Shown here: positions 5,990 through 7,267 of the stretch, piece after piece
Numbering within the stretch: position 1 is the first letter of the stretch
Layout: every line of letters starts with the position of its first letter
Origin: Acidobacteriota bacterium
Lineage (GTDB): Bacteria; Acidobacteriota; UBA6911; RPQK01; JADFOI01
DNA: 7,267 nucleotides
Direction: 5' to 3'
Assembly: GCA_027295745.1 (NCBI GenBank)
Contig: JAPUKI010000091.1
Span: 1 to 7,267 of the forward strand
Translations under genes and position numbers: made by a program
Notes under the pieces: model-generated
Seen by the model: the letters and a program-made list of their open reading frames with translations, nothing else
Told to the model about the DNA's origin: nothing
Databases searched by the model: none

Positions 5990-5998
5990 ATTAAAACA
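5990..5998 (-). promoter_or_regulatory. Candidate extended -10 promoter of lpxC
   Basis: The minus strand reads TGTTTTAAT, an extended -10 with five of six bases of TATAAT, about 60 nt before the lpxC ATG. No -35 is visible at the right distance. It sits in the 209-bp spacer 5930-6138, which otherwise holds a 12-bp palindrome (6012-6023) and nothing I recognise as a gene. Confidence 0.28.
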
Positions 5999-6011
5999 CA
6001 AGAGACATGGG

Positions 6012-6023
6012 CATTTTAAAATG
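6012..6023. repeat. 12-bp perfect palindrome upstream of lpxC
   Basis: CATTTTAAAATG is its own reverse complement. It lies 14 bp upstream of the candidate extended -10 and could be an operator for a dimeric regulator, but AT-rich palindromes of this size also occur by chance. Confidence 0.3.
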
Positions 6024-6138
6024 TCAGTGCCAGTTCGACTGTAGTCGGTATGCCACAAGGATGTTGCATGGAAGATACAGTCTTGGATCGTGGAGCAGAT
6101 GGGTTTGTCAACGGATCTTCGTTGTCAGCCGCTTCGCC

Positions 6139-6990
6139 TTACTTCTGCGGCCTGGGCTCCAGGAAGTATGCGAGAGGAATAGCATCATTATAGGAGACCT
6201 CTGCAATGAAAATCTGTTTTGACATCTCTCCGTCAATGTAGTGGTCACTACGCAGGGGAGTGTGAACTCCCTGAATGGTGTGCCAGTTGGCAAATTCAGT
6301 TTCATGTTTCTGACGAACCCCTGCTTTATTGGTGACGTAAGTCTCCATTTTCGATGGTAGATGGCTCTGCAAGTCAAAAAAGATCACCACAGAGTAATTG
6401 GTGGCATCGAGAAATTCTACGGCTTCGTACTCGCCTGAACCGGCAATTTCCTCCGGCCCATAGTAAAAAAGATTCATGCCCTCTTCATCCACGCCCTTTC
6501 TCAGGAGGATATCGATGTCTCTCTGGACCTCCACTTCAAACTCCCGTACCTCCTCTTCAGGTATTTCTTCCACTGAGCTCTTTCCCTCGAGGATCCATCC
6601 TTTTCCAATCTCCAGATTGTAGATCTGTACTTGTTGACGCTTATCCTCTCCTAGCTGAAAGCGCCATTTAATGGGTTCAAAGACCGTCCAGTCAGAGAAA
6701 CTCGTGAAACTGCTGCGACCCCTCTGATCGAAGATGAAGTATCGCCCGACCTTGTGATAATTCTTGACCTCCAGGTAGTTCCCTCCTCCCATTGCCTCAA
6801 TAGCAGCTGCTACGACTTCAGTGGCTCTGGGGTGTTGTGCGGCTTTCGCCGTAAGGCCTGAGAACTGAAAACAGACAACGAACAACAGAGCACAGACCAC
6901 TGACCGCTGAAAGCTGACAGCTGACAACTGACAAGGCACCAGGTTGTCTCGGGACTTCTGGACTCTGGATTCTGGATTCTGGATTCTCAT
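6139..6990 (-). CDS. Secreted protein of unknown function, LolA-superfold-like
   Basis: I do not recognise a named family. The 283 residues begin with a long n-region (1-29) and a hydrophobic core (about 31-46, VVCALLFVVCFQFSGL), with a likely signal-peptidase I site near AKAA (48-51). The mature part starts with a helix-like stretch ending in AIEAMGGGNYLEVKNYHKVG. Alternating strands and turns follow, with features such as VVIFFDLQSHLPSKMETYV, FANWHTIQGVHTPL and IFIAEVSYND. This pattern recalls the LolA/LolB beta-fold of periplasmic lipid- or lipoprotein-binding proteins, but the match is weak. Start ATG 6990 has GGAG 9 nt upstream; a TTG at residue 22 would give a shorter, ordinary signal peptide. 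The ribosome site, start and signal peptide are all made of heptad repeat DNA. The gene lies 48 bp after the ThiF-like gene and 209 bp before lpxC, so an envelope role is plausible. Confidence 0.75.
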   Translation of the reverse strand: MRIQNPESRVQKSRDNLVPCQLSAVSFQRSVVCALLFVVCFQFSGLTAKAAQHPRATEVVAAAIEAMGGGNYLEVKNYHKVGRYFIFDQRGRSSFTSFSDWTVFEPIKWRFQLGEDKRQQVQIYNLEIGKGWILEGKSSVEEIPEEEVREFEVEVQRDIDILLRKGVDEEGMNLFYYGPEEIAGSGEYEAVEFLDATNYSVVIFFDLQSHLPSKMETYVTNKAGVRQKHETEFANWHTIQGVHTPLRSDHYIDGEMSKQIFIAEVSYNDAIPLAYFLEPRPQK

Positions 6991-7036
6991 CTAATCTGTC
7001 TCCTGTCCCCTGACTTCTGCCTCCTTCCTCCTATTC
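6855..7036 (-). repeat. Degenerate heptanucleotide array (26 units) forming the 5' end of the secreted-protein gene
   Basis: Read on the minus strand from 7036, the sequence divides into 26 seven-base units in one register. Purine-rich units such as AGGAAGG and GGACAGG (7029-7023 and 7008-7002) come first. The unit TTAGATG (6994-6988) contains the start codon. Three exact AGAATCC copies (6987-6967), then AGAGTCC and AGAAGTC follow. After three diverged units come eleven TCAGNNN-like units (6931-6855), for example TCAGTTG, TCAGCTG and TCTGTTG. The block order (purine-rich, then a second motif, then TCAG-type) is the same as in the array at 4901-5054, which has the opposite orientation. Confidence 0.8.
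7000..7003 (-). promoter_or_regulatory. Shine-Dalgarno of the secreted-protein gene
   Basis: GGAG on the minus strand, 9 nt before the ATG at 6990. It lies within the purine-rich part of the heptad array and supports that start over the downstream TTG. Confidence 0.45.
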
Positions 7037-7038
7037 TC

Positions 7039-7267
7039 TCAATTCCCAATATATTTGGCATAGACGGCTCGAGCCTCGGTGAAGTAATTGGTACCTCGAA
7101 TGATGGAGCGCCCATCGGAAAACAGCGCGATCTCGTAGCCGTCAACTCGAATCTTCATCAAGAATTCATTCAAATCGATTTGGGCACTCTTGTCCAGGCG
7201 TTTGGAGATTTCCTGAAAGTCTGAACGGGTCGGGCGGGGCGGACAGATCTGCACCGCGTTGCGACCA
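7039..7267 (-). CDS. ThiF/MoeB/HesA-family adenylyltransferase, C-terminal part, 5'-partial
   Basis: The frame runs in from the right edge; 75 residues are visible, starting GRNAVQI, which follows Cys in the conserved CGRNAVQI block near the end of ThiF/MoeB-type enzymes. These adenylate the C-terminal glycine of a small ubiquitin-like sulfur carrier (ThiS or MoaD) for thiamin or molybdopterin synthesis. After that block comes a C-terminal extension with VDGYEIALFSDGRSIIRGT and a final ARAVYAKYIGN, which I associate with MoeB-like enzymes of Acidobacteriota and some other phyla. The catalytic ATP-binding domain and any zinc-binding cysteines lie outside the window, so the carrier partner cannot be told. 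The GTG at 7254 is internal. The stop is 48 bp before the secreted-protein gene on the same strand. Family is fairly sure; ThiF versus MoeB is open. Confidence 0.85.
   Translation of the reverse strand, partial: GRNAVQICPPRPTRSDFQEISKRLDKSAQIDLNEFLMKIRVDGYEIALFSDGRSIIRGTNYFTEARAVYAKYIGN

Noticed and set aside
5930..6058. N-terminal extension of LpxC by 43 residues to an ATG at 6058
   Set aside because: The extension is Cys-rich and unlike LpxC, and the family N-terminus begins at the ATG at 5929. A longer start would also place a likely promoter inside the gene.
6106..6111. Perfect -35 hexamer TTGACA on the minus strand upstream of lpxC
   Set aside because: At 16-18 bp spacing only ATCCAA-like sequence follows, with no plausible -10. 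A six-base match is expected by chance at this scale.
6007..6222. Plus-strand open frame of 71 codons between lpxC and the secreted-protein gene
   Set aside because: It overlaps the 3' end of the secreted-protein gene antisense, has no Shine-Dalgarno and shows no family resemblance; treated as a chance frame.

Overview
The window reads as a piece of chromosome from a Gram-negative, lipid A-making bacterium. I infer Acidobacteriota or a near relative. The reasons are LpxC together with a secreted amidase, a GerMN protein, Rph and RdgB in one block, a MoeB/ThiF-like enzyme with the C-terminal extension I associate with that phylum, and spacers rich in 7-bp repeats. This is inference from gene content; there is no rRNA or other taxonomic marker here.

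Layout. Only the first gene is on the plus strand: the C-terminal half of a YyaL-type protein (1-1120, 5' end outside the window). It converges with, and overlaps by 20 bp, a long minus-strand series. In the direction of transcription this series is: the C-terminus of a ThiF/MoeB-like adenylyltransferase (7267-7039, 5' end outside); a secreted protein of unknown function with weak resemblance to the LolA superfold (6990-6139); lpxC (5929-5057); an N-acetylmuramoyl-L-alanine amidase (4880-3318); a membrane-anchored GerMN-domain protein (3298-2663); rph for RNase PH (2651-1881); and rdgB for the ITP/XTP pyrophosphatase (1715-1101). Amidase, GerMN and rph are 11-19 bp apart and look like one operon with rdgB. 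The series mixes envelope building (lpxC, amidase, GerMN, secreted protein) with RNA and nucleotide-pool housekeeping (rph, rdgB).

Two things stand out. First, a 161-bp palindromic MITE-like element with 31-bp imperfect terminal inverted repeats sits exactly between rph and rdgB. It appears to have inserted at a TA inside the rph stop codon. The insertion changes the stop from TAA to TAG without altering the protein, and the element end now supplies a Shine-Dalgarno sequence for the TTG-initiated rdgB. Second, two spacers (4901-5054 and 6855-7036) are built of degenerate 7-bp units that stay in one register while the unit sequence changes. In the second, the array supplies the ribosome binding site, the start codon and the whole signal peptide of the secreted protein, which looks like an export signal made from repeat DNA.

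No tRNA, rRNA, CRISPR array, prophage or transposase gene is seen, and no gene-free stretch exceeds 300 bp.
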